Shown here piece after piece: positions 51,192 to 59,800 of a stretch of DNA of 64,000 bases. This stretch comes from Runella sp. MFBS21 (GTDB taxonomy: Bacteria; Bacteroidota; Bacteroidia; Cytophagales; Spirosomataceae): NCBI RefSeq assembly GCF_029433105.1, contig NZ_JARNTW010000013.1:124001-188000 (forward strand), written 5' to 3'. Each line of letters begins with the position of its first letter. The stretch's first letter is position 1. The position numbers and the translations under genes are program-made. Below the pieces are notes generated by a model that saw only the letters and a list, made by a program, of their open reading frames with translations, had not been told where the DNA came from and ran no database searches.

Positions 51192-52121
51192 ATGGTTGAG
51201 TTAAATCCCTTGCATTACCAAAACCGTCGCCTCGAAACGTTGGTAGAAAATCGTACCCTGCATACGCTTAACAATGCCGAACTCAACATTTTTGAGACGC
51301 ACCAAAAGGCTGCACAAGTCATGTTGCAGTTTCATGAGCCTGTGTTGGCAAGTATGATACGTGGCAAAAAAATTATGCACCTTCAGAATACGCCTTCATT
51401 CGGGTTTTTACCTGGGGAATCGGTGATTTTACCCTCTAACGAATTGATGTGTATTGATTTTCCCGAAGCCTCCGAACAAAATCCTACGCAATGCCTAGCG
51501 TTGGCCTTCAACGAAGCCAAACTCCAACAGGCCGTGAATTTGCTCAATGAACGTGGGCTGAAACAAAATGGGAAGGAATGGAGCATGACCGATTATAATT
51601 ATCATTTTACCAACGACATTGCCATCAATCAAATCCTGCAACGGCTTATTTTTATTTTCACCGAAAACCACCCCTCTAAAGATATTTTTGCCGATATGCT
51701 GCTGCAAGAGCTTATCATCCGCATTTTACAAACTGAATCGAAGAGTATTTACCTTAAAAAGTCTTACACTCAACCCAACAACGACCGTATTTCGTTTGTG
51801 CTCAATTTTATTCGGGAAAATATCACCGAAGACCTTACCATTGGGTTGCTGAGTGAAAAAGCCTACATGAGTGAGTCAAATTTTTACCGTACGTTTAAGC
51901 ACGAGACGGGTTCTACTCCCATTGATTTTATCATCGAAGAGCGTCTAAAATTGGCAGAAAGTCTGCTTCGTGACCCTAAAATGAGCGTAAAAGAAGCTTT
52001 TATGGCCAGTGGTTTCAATAGCTTTTCGTACTTCTGCCGTATTTTTAAGAAAAAGAAAAACCTCTCTCCTACTGAGTTCAAAGAGAAATCGAATCAACTC
52101 AAAAATCGACCCATGGCGTAG
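51192..52121 (+). CDS. AraC-family transcriptional regulator, probable activator of the aldehyde dehydrogenase gene
   Basis: 309 residues. The N-terminal ligand-type domain includes ARM-like LHNTPSFGFLPGESVILPSNELMCIDFPEA (as MHLQNTPSFGFLPGE...), and the C-terminal double HTH reads RISFVLNFIRENITEDLTIGLLSEKAYMSESNFYRTFKHETGSTPIDFIIEERLKLAESLLRDPKMSVKEAFMASGFNSFSYFCRIFKKKKNLSPTEF. It resembles the AraC_N/HTH_18 proteins adjacent to ALDH genes. Divergence from aldH and the operator-like repeats support local control. The stop codon is 8 bp before the tandem repeat array. Confidence 0.92.
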   Translation: MVELNPLHYQNRRLETLVENRTLHTLNNAELNIFETHQKAAQVMLQFHEPVLASMIRGKKIMHLQNTPSFGFLPGESVILPSNELMCIDFPEASEQNPTQCLALAFNEAKLQQAVNLLNERGLKQNGKEWSMTDYNYHFTNDIAINQILQRLIFIFTENHPSKDIFADMLLQELIIRILQTESKSIYLKKSYTQPNNDRISFVLNFIRENITEDLTIGLLSEKAYMSESNFYRTFKHETGSTPIDFIIEERLKLAESLLRDPKMSVKEAFMASGFNSFSYFCRIFKKKKNLSPTEFKEKSNQLKNRPMA

Positions 52122-52129
52122 GCTCATAC

Positions 52130-52866
52130 GCGTCAGAGACGCTGTTCCGTGCCCGTCCCGAAATACAGTTCGGGACGAGAGTCCTGCCCCAAATTCCAAC
52201 TTGGGGCGAAAAAGGCTTTGCGTCTGCGACGCTTTTGTTCATGTAATCTATATAGGCGTCAGAGACGCTGTTCCGTGCCCGTCCCGAAATACAGTTCGGG
52301 ACGAGGTGCCTGCCCCAAATTCCAACTTGGGGCGAAAAAGGCTTTGCGTCTCTGACGCTTTTGTTCATGCAACATCCTAAACGCGTCGGAGACGCTAAAC
52401 CATACCTGTCCCGAACTGTATTTCGGGACAAGAGTCTCGCCCCAAATTCCAACTTGGGGCGAAAAAGGCTTTGGGTCTCTGACGCTCTTGTTCATGTAAT
52501 CTATATAGGCGTCAGAGACGCTGTTCCGTGCCCGTCCCGAAATACAGTTCGGGACAAGAGTCTCGCCCCAAATTCCAACTTGGGGCAAAAAAGGCTTTGC
52601 GTCTGCGACGCTTTTGTTCATGTAATCTATATAGGCGTCAGAGACGCTGTTCCGTGCCCGTCCCGAAATACAGTTCGGGACAAGAGTCTCGCCCCAAATT
52701 CCAACTTGGGGCAAAAAAGGCTTTGCGTCTGCGACGCTTTTGTTCATGTAATCTATATAGGCGTCAGAGACGCTGTTCCGTGCCCGTCCCGAAATACAGT
52801 TCGGGACGAGAGTCCTGCCCCAAATTCCAACTTGGGGCAAAAAAGGCTTTGCGTCTCTGACGCAAC
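52130..52866. repeat. Tandem array of six 126-bp hairpin-rich (REP/BIME-like) units
   Basis: Units begin GCGTC-[AG]-GA-GACGC at 52130, 52256, 52383, 52509, 52635 and 52761 (period 126, one of 127). Each unit holds four hairpins in order: GCGTC/GACGC, CGTCCCGAA/TTCGGGACG, GCCCCAA/TTGGGGC, and GCGTC/GACGC. A linker of about 24 bp (CTTTTGTTCATGTAATCTATAT) joins the units. Unit 3 has the central hairpin exactly inverted (52407-52430). The array stands between an AraC gene and a REP-associated tyrosine transposase. Since 126 is divisible by 3, frames stay open on both strands, but nothing indicates a protein. Confidence 0.92.
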
Positions 52867-52991
52867 TATCCTGCAAAATATCCAAAAAGGTATTAATAAT
52901 CAGCTGCTTACAAAGGTTTTGTGGGATATTTTACGGTTCGTATTTCTATTTTATCGATTTTACGATATAGAATTATGAATTGTAAAAACGA

Positions 52992-53546
52992 ATGGCATCA
53001 AGCAAATACTATATTCGGAACCCAGAGGAAGTATATTTTCTTACTTCTACTGTAGTCAATTGGGTTGATGTATTTACACGTCCACTCTATAAAGACATCA
53101 TCGTTGATTCACTGAGTTATTGTCAATCCCACAAAGGATTACTTATCTATGGTTGGGTATTGATGAGCAACCACCTGCATTTGCTAGTTCAAGCAAAAGA
53201 AGGGAAATTGTTAGGGGATATCATGCGTGATTTTAAACGATTCACTGCCAATCGCCTGATTGAAGCCATTCAGTATGAAAACGAAAGTCGGAAAGAGTGG
53301 TTAATGCATAAATTTGAATGGAACGCAAAGTACAAAGCTAGCCATGAGAAGTACCAATTTTGGCAGGCGGGAAATCATGCCAAAGAATGTCTTTCGTTTG
53401 CTCACGTGGAGCAAAAGTTAAACTATATTCACCAAAACCCCGTTAGGGCTGCTATTGTCGAGTATCCAGAAGAGTACCTTCATAGTTCGGCGCGAAATTA
53501 TACAGGTAAAAAAGGGCTTCTGGATGTTATCAGCATTTATGGATAA
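52992..53546 (+). CDS. REP-associated tyrosine transposase (RAYT, Y1_Tnp/IS200-like)
   Basis: 184 residues. YIRNPEEVYFLTSTVVNWVDVFTR opens the fold, the HUH motif is VLMSNHLHLLVQAKEG, and the catalytic Tyr lies in KLNYIHQNPVRAAIVEYPEEYLHSSARNY. These are the features of TnpA-REP proteins, which act on single-stranded REP hairpins. The enzyme is single-copy here and has a 126-bp hairpin array before it (ending 52866) and a diverged unit directly after its stop. This is a complete REPtron-like locus in which the array is the probable substrate. Confidence 0.93.
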   Translation: MASSKYYIRNPEEVYFLTSTVVNWVDVFTRPLYKDIIVDSLSYCQSHKGLLIYGWVLMSNHLHLLVQAKEGKLLGDIMRDFKRFTANRLIEAIQYENESRKEWLMHKFEWNAKYKASHEKYQFWQAGNHAKECLSFAHVEQKLNYIHQNPVRAAIVEYPEEYLHSSARNYTGKKGLLDVISIYG

Positions 53547-53549
53547 CAC

Positions 53550-53655
53550 GAGTCAGAGACGCTAGATCATACTCGTCCCGAAACACAGTCCGGGACGAGT
53601 TCCCTCGCCCAATTCCAAATTAGGGCGAAATTATGTTTTGCGTCTCCGATTCAAT
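53550..53655. repeat. Diverged seventh unit of the hairpin repeat, downstream of the RAYT gene
   Basis: Starts AGTCAGAGACGC 3 bp after the RAYT stop and keeps the order of the array: CGTCCCGAA...(C)CGGGACG, CGCCCAATTCCAAATTAGGGCG, and TGCGTCTCCGA. Several stems carry mismatches. It puts related repeats on both sides of the transposase gene. Confidence 0.8.
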
Positions 53656-53684
53656 TGACGTAACTTTGTCGAAATTCCTTCATC

Positions 53685-54182
53685 ATGTTTTATCTAGAAA
53701 CACCCCGCCTTGTTCTTCGTCTTTTTCAAGAAAGTGATGCCGCAGATTTGTTTAGAATTGAGGGAAGTCCTGATGTGATGCGCTACATTCGCCCACCAGC
53801 AGTGGATGCTTCCCAAAGCTTGGCACGAATCCAACAAGAAATTATTTATAATCAATCATATCCTGGGCTAGGATTGTGTGCGTGTTTTGAAAAAGAAAAC
53901 GATACCTACGTAGGTTTGGCAAAAATAAAACACATTGACCCTACCGACGATATCGAAGTTGGCTATGCTTTTGTACCAGAAGCGTGGGGAAGGGGCTATG
54001 CGACAGAACTCACCAAAGCTGCTATTGAGTATCTTCAAGCCAATTTTGCAGGCCGTCGAATCATTGCTTTTATTCAAGCTGAAAATGCAAATTCGCGGAA
54101 GGTACTTGAGAAATCAGGGATGAAAGAAATCACAAGCGTATATCCTGGAAGGGAAGAGGCTGTTGTATTTGAATATTTTTAG
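53685..54182 (+). CDS. GNAT-family N-acetyltransferase (RimJ/RimL-like)
   Basis: 165 residues: METPRL-type start (MFYLETPRLVLRLFQESDAADLF), IEVGYAFVPEAWGRGYATELTKAAIEYLQANF (acetyl-CoA P-loop, R/Q-x-x-G-x-[GA]), then IIAFIQAENANSRKVLEKSGMKE, the standard RimJ/L-like C-terminal pattern (N-x-x-S-x-x-v-l-e-K-x-G). Acceptor unknown: a protein N-terminus, ribosomal protein or small amine. It stands alone, and converges on the TIGR02757 gene with a 4-bp gap. Confidence 0.92.
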   Translation: MFYLETPRLVLRLFQESDAADLFRIEGSPDVMRYIRPPAVDASQSLARIQQEIIYNQSYPGLGLCACFEKENDTYVGLAKIKHIDPTDDIEVGYAFVPEAWGRGYATELTKAAIEYLQANFAGRRIIAFIQAENANSRKVLEKSGMKEITSVYPGREEAVVFEYF

Positions 54183-54186
54183 GGGC

Positions 54187-54957
54187 TCACATCTCTCCCT
54201 CTACTCCCAACCCAAACAAAGCAAAATCATATTTGACGGGGTCAGTGGGGTCAAATTGTTTAAGATTTTCGGTAAGTTCGAGGGCCGTAAGCCAGTCGGT
54301 GGTGGGGCGTTGGATGAGTCCTAGCTTACGTGCTACACGATCTACGTGTACATCACAAGGACAGATGAGTTGCGAAGGTTGAAGGGTTTGCCAAAGTCCG
54401 AAGTCCACGCCTTTGTCATCTTTGCGCACCATCCAGCGCAGAAACATGTTGAGCCGTTTGCAAGAAGATTTGCGCATAGGCGTAGCAATGTGTTTGCGGG
54501 TACGTTCGGGAAAGTCTTCAAGGCTAAAGAAGAGGTTATGAAAACTTGATAACCCTTTTTCTACATGCGTTTCATCGGGCGCCAACCCTTGCACAAAAGC
54601 CCATTCGAGCGAAGAATGTTGGGCGTAATATTGTTTAAAAAAGTGCAGAAAATAAAGCGTATCGGTGGCGTTGAAAGTCCGATGTTTGAAATTTAAGAAT
54701 CTTTTGAGGTCTTGTTCGGTGTGATTTTTTACAAAATCATAAGGAGCACCGTCCATGAGTTGAATCAACTCATTGCATTTATTGATGATTGTCTTGCGCT
54801 GTCCCCAAGCCAAAACCGCGGCCCAAAAACCCATGATTTCGATGTCTTGCAAACGCGAAAATTGGTGGGGGATGCTGATGGGGTCGTAGGGTATGAAATC
54901 TGGCTGATTGTACTGAGCTACTTTTTTTTCGAGCAACTCGGCTACGTAATCGGTCAT
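54187..54957 (-). CDS. TIGR02757 (DUF2400) family protein
   Basis: 256 residues with the family-wide pattern PYDPISIPHQFSRLQDIEIMGFWAAVLAWGQRKTIINKCNELIQLMD...YDFVKNH and MRKSSCKRLNMFLRWMVRKDDKGVDFGLW...LICPCDVHVDRVARKLGLIQR. The family has no proven function. The helical layout and the C-x-x-x-x-H region recall HhH-GPD-type DNA glycosylase folds, but that is speculation. Its ATG overlaps the stop of the preceding small membrane protein (TAATG). Confidence 0.9.
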   Translation of the reverse strand: MTDYVAELLEKKVAQYNQPDFIPYDPISIPHQFSRLQDIEIMGFWAAVLAWGQRKTIINKCNELIQLMDGAPYDFVKNHTEQDLKRFLNFKHRTFNATDTLYFLHFFKQYYAQHSSLEWAFVQGLAPDETHVEKGLSSFHNLFFSLEDFPERTRKHIATPMRKSSCKRLNMFLRWMVRKDDKGVDFGLWQTLQPSQLICPCDVHVDRVARKLGLIQRPTTDWLTALELTENLKQFDPTDPVKYDFALFGLGVEGEM

Positions 54958-55151
54958 TAGATACTACGACCTCCTTTCAATAGCCATACGAGTCCTTGCG
55001 ACAAACCCGAAAATAACCTTACCAAACCAGTAAATACCAAAGTGAAAAGAGAAATAAAAGGATAAAAAATAGTGAACCCTACGCTCCAAATACGATAGCC
55101 GAGGGTGTTTTTCATTTGTTCGCGTTGTTGACGACGAGAGAGCATCTTCAA
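54957..55151 (-). CDS. Small inner-membrane protein
   Basis: 64 residues: a basic N-terminus (MKMLSRRQQREQMKNTLGYRIW), then one long hydrophobic segment (FTIFYPFISLFTLVFTGLVRLFSGLSQGLVWLL) ending KGGRSI. The stop overlaps the TIGR02757 start by one base (TAATG), so coupled translation is likely. No family name is known to me. Confidence 0.65.
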   Translation of the reverse strand: MKMLSRRQQREQMKNTLGYRIWSVGFTIFYPFISLFTLVFTGLVRLFSGLSQGLVWLLKGGRSI

Positions 55152-55248
55152 GAATAATTGGTTGAAATAAGAATAGCCTAATAGTCAAAGCTTTAGTTGA
55201 CAACAACAAAGTTCGGGTTTTGGTTTGGCAAATAAAAATCTTAAAGGC

Positions 55249-55944
55249 TTAGATTTTGTCAGAAGCAGATTGCTTGAGATAAAAAAATTGAACTGTAATT
55301 CCACCAACTGGACTGAGGGTGTTTCTCCATAATCGCATCCCAGCTCCGGGCAAATAAGATGAATTGGGGTTGCCCACCTTTGATAGTGCCAAGCCCGTTC
55401 GAGCTACGATGCGCGTTTCTAAACGACCGAAAACTAGAAAAGCATAACCCGCATTCATTTCAAGATATGCTCCTAACCCCGATTCGTCAGGCAATGATTG
55501 CTGATAATGAGGGAAGTGCTGACTTTTAATTGAAAGCTGACTTTTGACTTTTAAGTAAGTAAGTGTCAGATTATATCCCCAAAAAGCATGGCTTTTGAGA
55601 GGGTGGTTTTTAGCGTGCTGTTCGTGCCCCATTTTTATAAAATATCCTTCTGAATTTTGAGTTAAGCGAGAAGCTATTTGCTCGTTTAGTTGTGCATATC
55701 CTACCCCAATATGATTGAAGTGATGGGGCTGTCGGGTAGAAAACTGAAAATAAGTTTCCAGCATAAGAGGATTGCTATATTGTATTCGTTCTTGACCAGT
55801 CATGACACCCATTTGTGGAAAAGAAGCCATCAATGGCAAATTTTTGAAAACATCAATACCGACTGCCCTTAATCGTAAGCCGGTAGATTGGGCATACAGC
55901 ATCGTATGGAGCAGTATGAAACTCCCTAAAAGCACACTTTTCAT
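55249..55944 (-). CDS. Secreted outer-membrane-associated protein, DUF6048-like
   Basis: 231 residues with a signal peptide MKSVLLGSFILLHTMLYAQS. The body alternates aromatic beta strands (LMLETYFQFSTRQPHHFNHIGVGYAQLNEQIA, HAFWGYNLTLTYLKVKSQL, GLGAYLEMNAGYAFLVFGRLETRIVARTGLALS), ending VGGITVQFFYLKQ, in line with a small beta-barrel. It overlaps the lipoprotein gene by 4 bp (ATGA). Pairs of DUF6452-like lipoprotein and DUF6048-like barrel are common in Bacteroidota. The DUF assignment is from memory of the family and less sure than the barrel character. Confidence 0.68.
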   Translation of the reverse strand: MKSVLLGSFILLHTMLYAQSTGLRLRAVGIDVFKNLPLMASFPQMGVMTGQERIQYSNPLMLETYFQFSTRQPHHFNHIGVGYAQLNEQIASRLTQNSEGYFIKMGHEQHAKNHPLKSHAFWGYNLTLTYLKVKSQLSIKSQHFPHYQQSLPDESGLGAYLEMNAGYAFLVFGRLETRIVARTGLALSKVGNPNSSYLPGAGMRLWRNTLSPVGGITVQFFYLKQSASDKI

Positions 55945-56414
55945 AACCTTATGATTTGAACAATCATCCCTTCGCCACCATTTGATTTAATGCCCTTGGT
56001 ATTTTTATAATAGGGACTATAAATGACAGATATATCTTCGAAAGTAGATTCTACCTCTTTATTATTTTCAGGTCGTACTATATCTATTACATATCCGCAT
56101 TTTTTGCTGACATTGACTACTGTTTTTGTATAAAACACGGTAAGAGTATCGGTTTTGGCTTGTTGTTCAAAAATATAAGTTGTCGAATCAGCATTAAGGT
56201 TGAAGGGCAGGGTAATTACGCGTGATTGTTGATAACTCGCAATTCCTTCTTTGGGGACAGGCAACGAGCTTCCAATAACTCTGATACTTTTAAGCGACAA
56301 CGTATCTTGAGAAGGGTATATGATTTTTAGAGTAGGTTCCCCATCAATACCGCACTCTTCACAACCATATAATACTAGAGATAAAATAATGCTTAAAAAA
56401 GTTAGACTTCGCAT
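55941..56414 (-). CDS. Lipoprotein, DUF6452-like
   Basis: 157 residues. The lipobox ends VLYGC with Cys18 as acylation site, then CGIDGEPTLKIIYPSQDTLSLKSIRVIGSS, several beta strands (TYIFEQQAKTDTLTVFYTKTVVNVSKKCGYVIDIV), two more cysteines, and a Gly-rich tail SNGGEGMIVQIIRL. First gene of a coupled pair with the barrel-like protein. It is divergent from the channel-like gene at 56.5 kb. Anchored in a membrane on the periplasmic side; function unknown. Confidence 0.7.
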   Translation of the reverse strand: MRSLTFLSIILSLVLYGCEECGIDGEPTLKIIYPSQDTLSLKSIRVIGSSLPVPKEGIASYQQSRVITLPFNLNADSTTYIFEQQAKTDTLTVFYTKTVVNVSKKCGYVIDIVRPENNKEVESTFEDISVIYSPYYKNTKGIKSNGGEGMIVQIIRL

Positions 56415-56502
56415 TGTAATGAAATAGAGGTTAGAGACGCCATTACCAAATTGTTTTACAAAATGCTATTTTACGATTTCAATTACAAAAGATGTCGTGT
56501 AT

Positions 56503-56856
56503 ATGTTTGAACACAAAAATCAGAAAGTCATTTCTCGGTCTCATTTTCAGCGCCGGGTGATTAAGTATGCACTTTTCGCTTTGGCTATGATTGGCGTATC
56601 GTGGTGGATAGGAGCACTGGGTTATCATTATTTGACTGAGCCTCACCTAAGTTGGGTAGATTCTTTTTATAATGCGGCCATGATTTTGGGGGGTATGGGG
56701 CCTGTTGACCCTTTACAATCCGATACCGCCAAAATTTTTGCCTCTCTCTATGCGTTATTCAGTGGCATTACTTTTTTATCGGCTACTTCCGTATTGTTTG
56801 CCCCATTTATTCATCGCTTTTTTCATATCCTTCACGTAGATAATGCTGACCGCTGA
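56503..56856 (+). CDS. Small two-helix membrane protein resembling an ion-channel pore domain
   Basis: 117 residues from the ATG at 56503; a GTG at 56497 is possible. TM1 is YALFALAMIGVSWWIGALGYHYL, a pore-like re-entrant stretch is WVDSFYNAAMILGGMGPVDP, and TM2 is IFASLYALFSGITFLSATSVLF. The order TM-P-TM and the spacing imitate Ion_trans_2 K+ channels, but the selectivity TVGYGD is replaced by ILGGMGPV. K+ selectivity is therefore not expected. Ends inside the helicase gene (14-bp overlap). Function unknown. Confidence 0.7.
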   Translation: MFEHKNQKVISRSHFQRRVIKYALFALAMIGVSWWIGALGYHYLTEPHLSWVDSFYNAAMILGGMGPVDPLQSDTAKIFASLYALFSGITFLSATSVLFAPFIHRFFHILHVDNADR

Positions 56857-59800
56857 CATTCTCAAAGTGTACCTTCGCCGCCTTACCAATCTCAGCACGC
56901 GCAATCGTTCGTTGCTATTGACTTCTCTTTCTTCAGAGCAGTTTTTGGATTGGCAAACTTTAGATTATTTGGAAGGACGGTCGGCGTTTGAGGTACTCAA
57001 AGAGGTAATTTCTCAAAAAAAGACGATAAAACTCTGCCAACGGTTGGATAGCCGCTCAGAAAAAAGCAACGAAGCAAGTAAAAAATTAGCCAAAATAGCC
57101 CGTACTGCGCAGTTTATTGAAGAAGAACGTGGTTCACAAGACCTATATGTAGGCTATCCTTTTGTACGAGGAAAACTTATGGACGGCACCGTCATACACG
57201 CTCCATTAGCGTTTTTTCCAGTAGGGGTGTCTACGAAAGTTTTGTCGGAATCCGGTCAAAAAGTGTATTGGGAGTTGCATCGGCGCGACGAACCAGCTGT
57301 GCTCAATCGTAGCTTTTTGCTGGCTTATGGGCATTTCAATCAGGTAGGTATATCTGACGAACTGCTCGAAAAAAACCTAGATGAACTAAGTAAAGATGCT
57401 TTGGTCTTTCGGACAGAATTGTATGAATTACTCAAAAACTCTACGCTTGAAATCAATTTCAATCAAGACCTTTTTCAAGAGACACTGCGGTATTTTGACG
57501 CGCAATCGAAAGCCGACCTTGATTTGATAGAACGCAATGGCGAATTGAAACTGTATCCAGAGGCAGTTTTGGGTATTTTTCCACAAACAGGGAGCTATCT
57601 TGGCCCCGACTATGAAGCATTGATTGAACTCGATGAACTGGTAAATGAGCTTTTTTCTTTTGAGCCTCTATTGTATCGAAATGCTACAGTTGAGACCAAT
57701 ACATTTACGGCTTTTCCGCAAGATGCTACGCAGGAAGCCGCCCTCAAACGGATTAAGCAAGGGGAGTCGTTGGTGATACAAGGTCCGCCTGGCACGGGCA
57801 AGTCACAACTGATTTCAAACCTGATGGCTGATTTTGCGGCACGTGGTAAAAAGGTTTTGTTGGTATGCCAAAAAAGGGTGGCGTTGGACGTGGTCAGTCA
57901 ACGGCTCACGCAGGTTGGGATAGCTCCTTTTTTGGCGTTGGTACATGATTTCAAAAACGACCGCTCGGCGTTGTATCAGCAATTGGCTTCTCAGATAGAA
58001 AATATTGAAGCATACAAAAAAGAAAATTATAGCTTGGATAATATCGTTCTCGAACGCCAGTTTTTGCAAGCAGGTCGAACTATAGAGCAGATTACGAATG
58101 AATTAGAAAGTTTTAGAACTGCTCTTTTTGATACGTCTGATTGTAGCTTATCTCCCAAAGAGCTTTATCTGATAAGTAATCCTCACGCTGCCTATATTGA
58201 GATTAAAGATTTTAGAAACTTTAAGTTTGATGAGCGTTTGGACGAATTAGTACAAAAACTACGCCGCTACGAAGCTTATCAAAATCGCTTACCCGAAGCT
58301 CATACTTGGCATGAAAGGTGGGATTTTTCTAAAATTGGTTTTCAAGAAATAAACCAGATTGAAGCTACTATTGGGGGAGTAAAACAGTGGAAAGAAAAGA
58401 TATTAGGGCGTTTTCAGGAAGAATGGGAGGGGCGCATTTCATTAGATAAGATTTTAGAAATACATACTCAAAAACTACAAATTTTTGAGTGGTTGGCTTT
58501 ACTTGAAGACGAAAATACGTGGCAATTTTTCAAACAATACCAACAAGGCCTTTGGGCGGGCTCGCGCAAAAAATGGTTTAAACATATTACTGACGAACTT
58601 TCGCTACTAGCTTCCAACCAACTCGTTGAAAAAGAATTAACAAAACGCCAGTTGAAGCCCATGTTGGCTCGTTTGCAAGATTTGATTGAAGCTCGCAAAT
58701 CTATTTTAAAATGGTCTTTTTATGGTGATAAAGCCTATTTTCGTACTCTGACGGAAAAGTATGGGTTGGGATTATCAATAAGTGATTTATACAAATTTCA
58801 AGAACTACTAGAGAATAGACTTCGTTGGGAAGTACTTTTAGAAGAACTTTCTGATAAGTTAGAAATCCCTTTAGCTGCTGAAAGTTTTGACCAATCTAAA
58901 CATCAATTAGAGGCGCTGTTGGATGTCTATGACAATGCCCAAAAAGCATTTAAGACTTTAGAAAACACCTACCCCTTTCTTCAAAAAAAGGTCAGTATTG
59001 CTTCGACTTTTGGAGAGTTTGCCAAAGAAATTCAAAGGCAATGGAAGGATGTTGAAAATACAATCCAACAATATCAAAATTGGCAAACCTACCTTGTGCC
59101 TTCACAAATCAATCGACTGATTGAAGATGATACTTTTAAGGATAAAATGCTTCATCAGCTTCGTGTCGACTTTGAACTATTGAAAGAAGCCGACCTCTTA
59201 AAAACTAATTTTGCGGAGCAAGAGCATCAGCTATATCAAGCACTGAGAGAAACAATAAAAACCGAAGAAGACATAGGTGAGGTATTTCTTAACTCTCTTC
59301 GTTTGGCTTGGTTGGCATATTTAGAAGAAAAAAATCCAATTCTTCGTGCTGTTTCTTCTTTGAAAATCGGGCAATTAGAACAAGAACTGCAAGAAGCTAT
59401 TTTGCGAAAACAGGCGCTGAGTAGAGAGATTGTGTTGATGCAACTGCGCGAACAAACATACAAAGATGTGGAATTTAACCGCCTCCACAATCGCATCACT
59501 TACCGCGATTTGCAGCACCAGGTCACCAAAAAGCGTAAAATTTGGCCCGTTCGCAAACTCATGGAAAATCACGCCGAAGAAGTGTTTCATTTAGTGCCTT
59601 GTTGGTTGGCTTCTCCTGAGACGGTTTCGGCGGTGTTTCCACTTACACAGGGGCTGTTTGATATTGTTATCTTCGACGAAGCTTCTCAGTGCTATGCCGA
59701 ATACGGCATTCCGGCTATTTATAGAGCCAAGCAAGTGATAGTGGTGGGTGATAGCAAGCAGCTTACACCTTATGATTTGTACAGGGTGCGGTATGAAGCA

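Noticed and set aside
52130-52866. Long open frames on both strands across the repeat array
   Set aside because: The period of 126 bp is a multiple of three, so any frame without a stop in one unit stays open. The translations are just repeats of the hairpin sequence, with no start signal or family likeness.
52130-52866. CRISPR array
   Set aside because: The whole 126-bp unit repeats, including the linkers, so there are no unique spacers; no cas genes are near.
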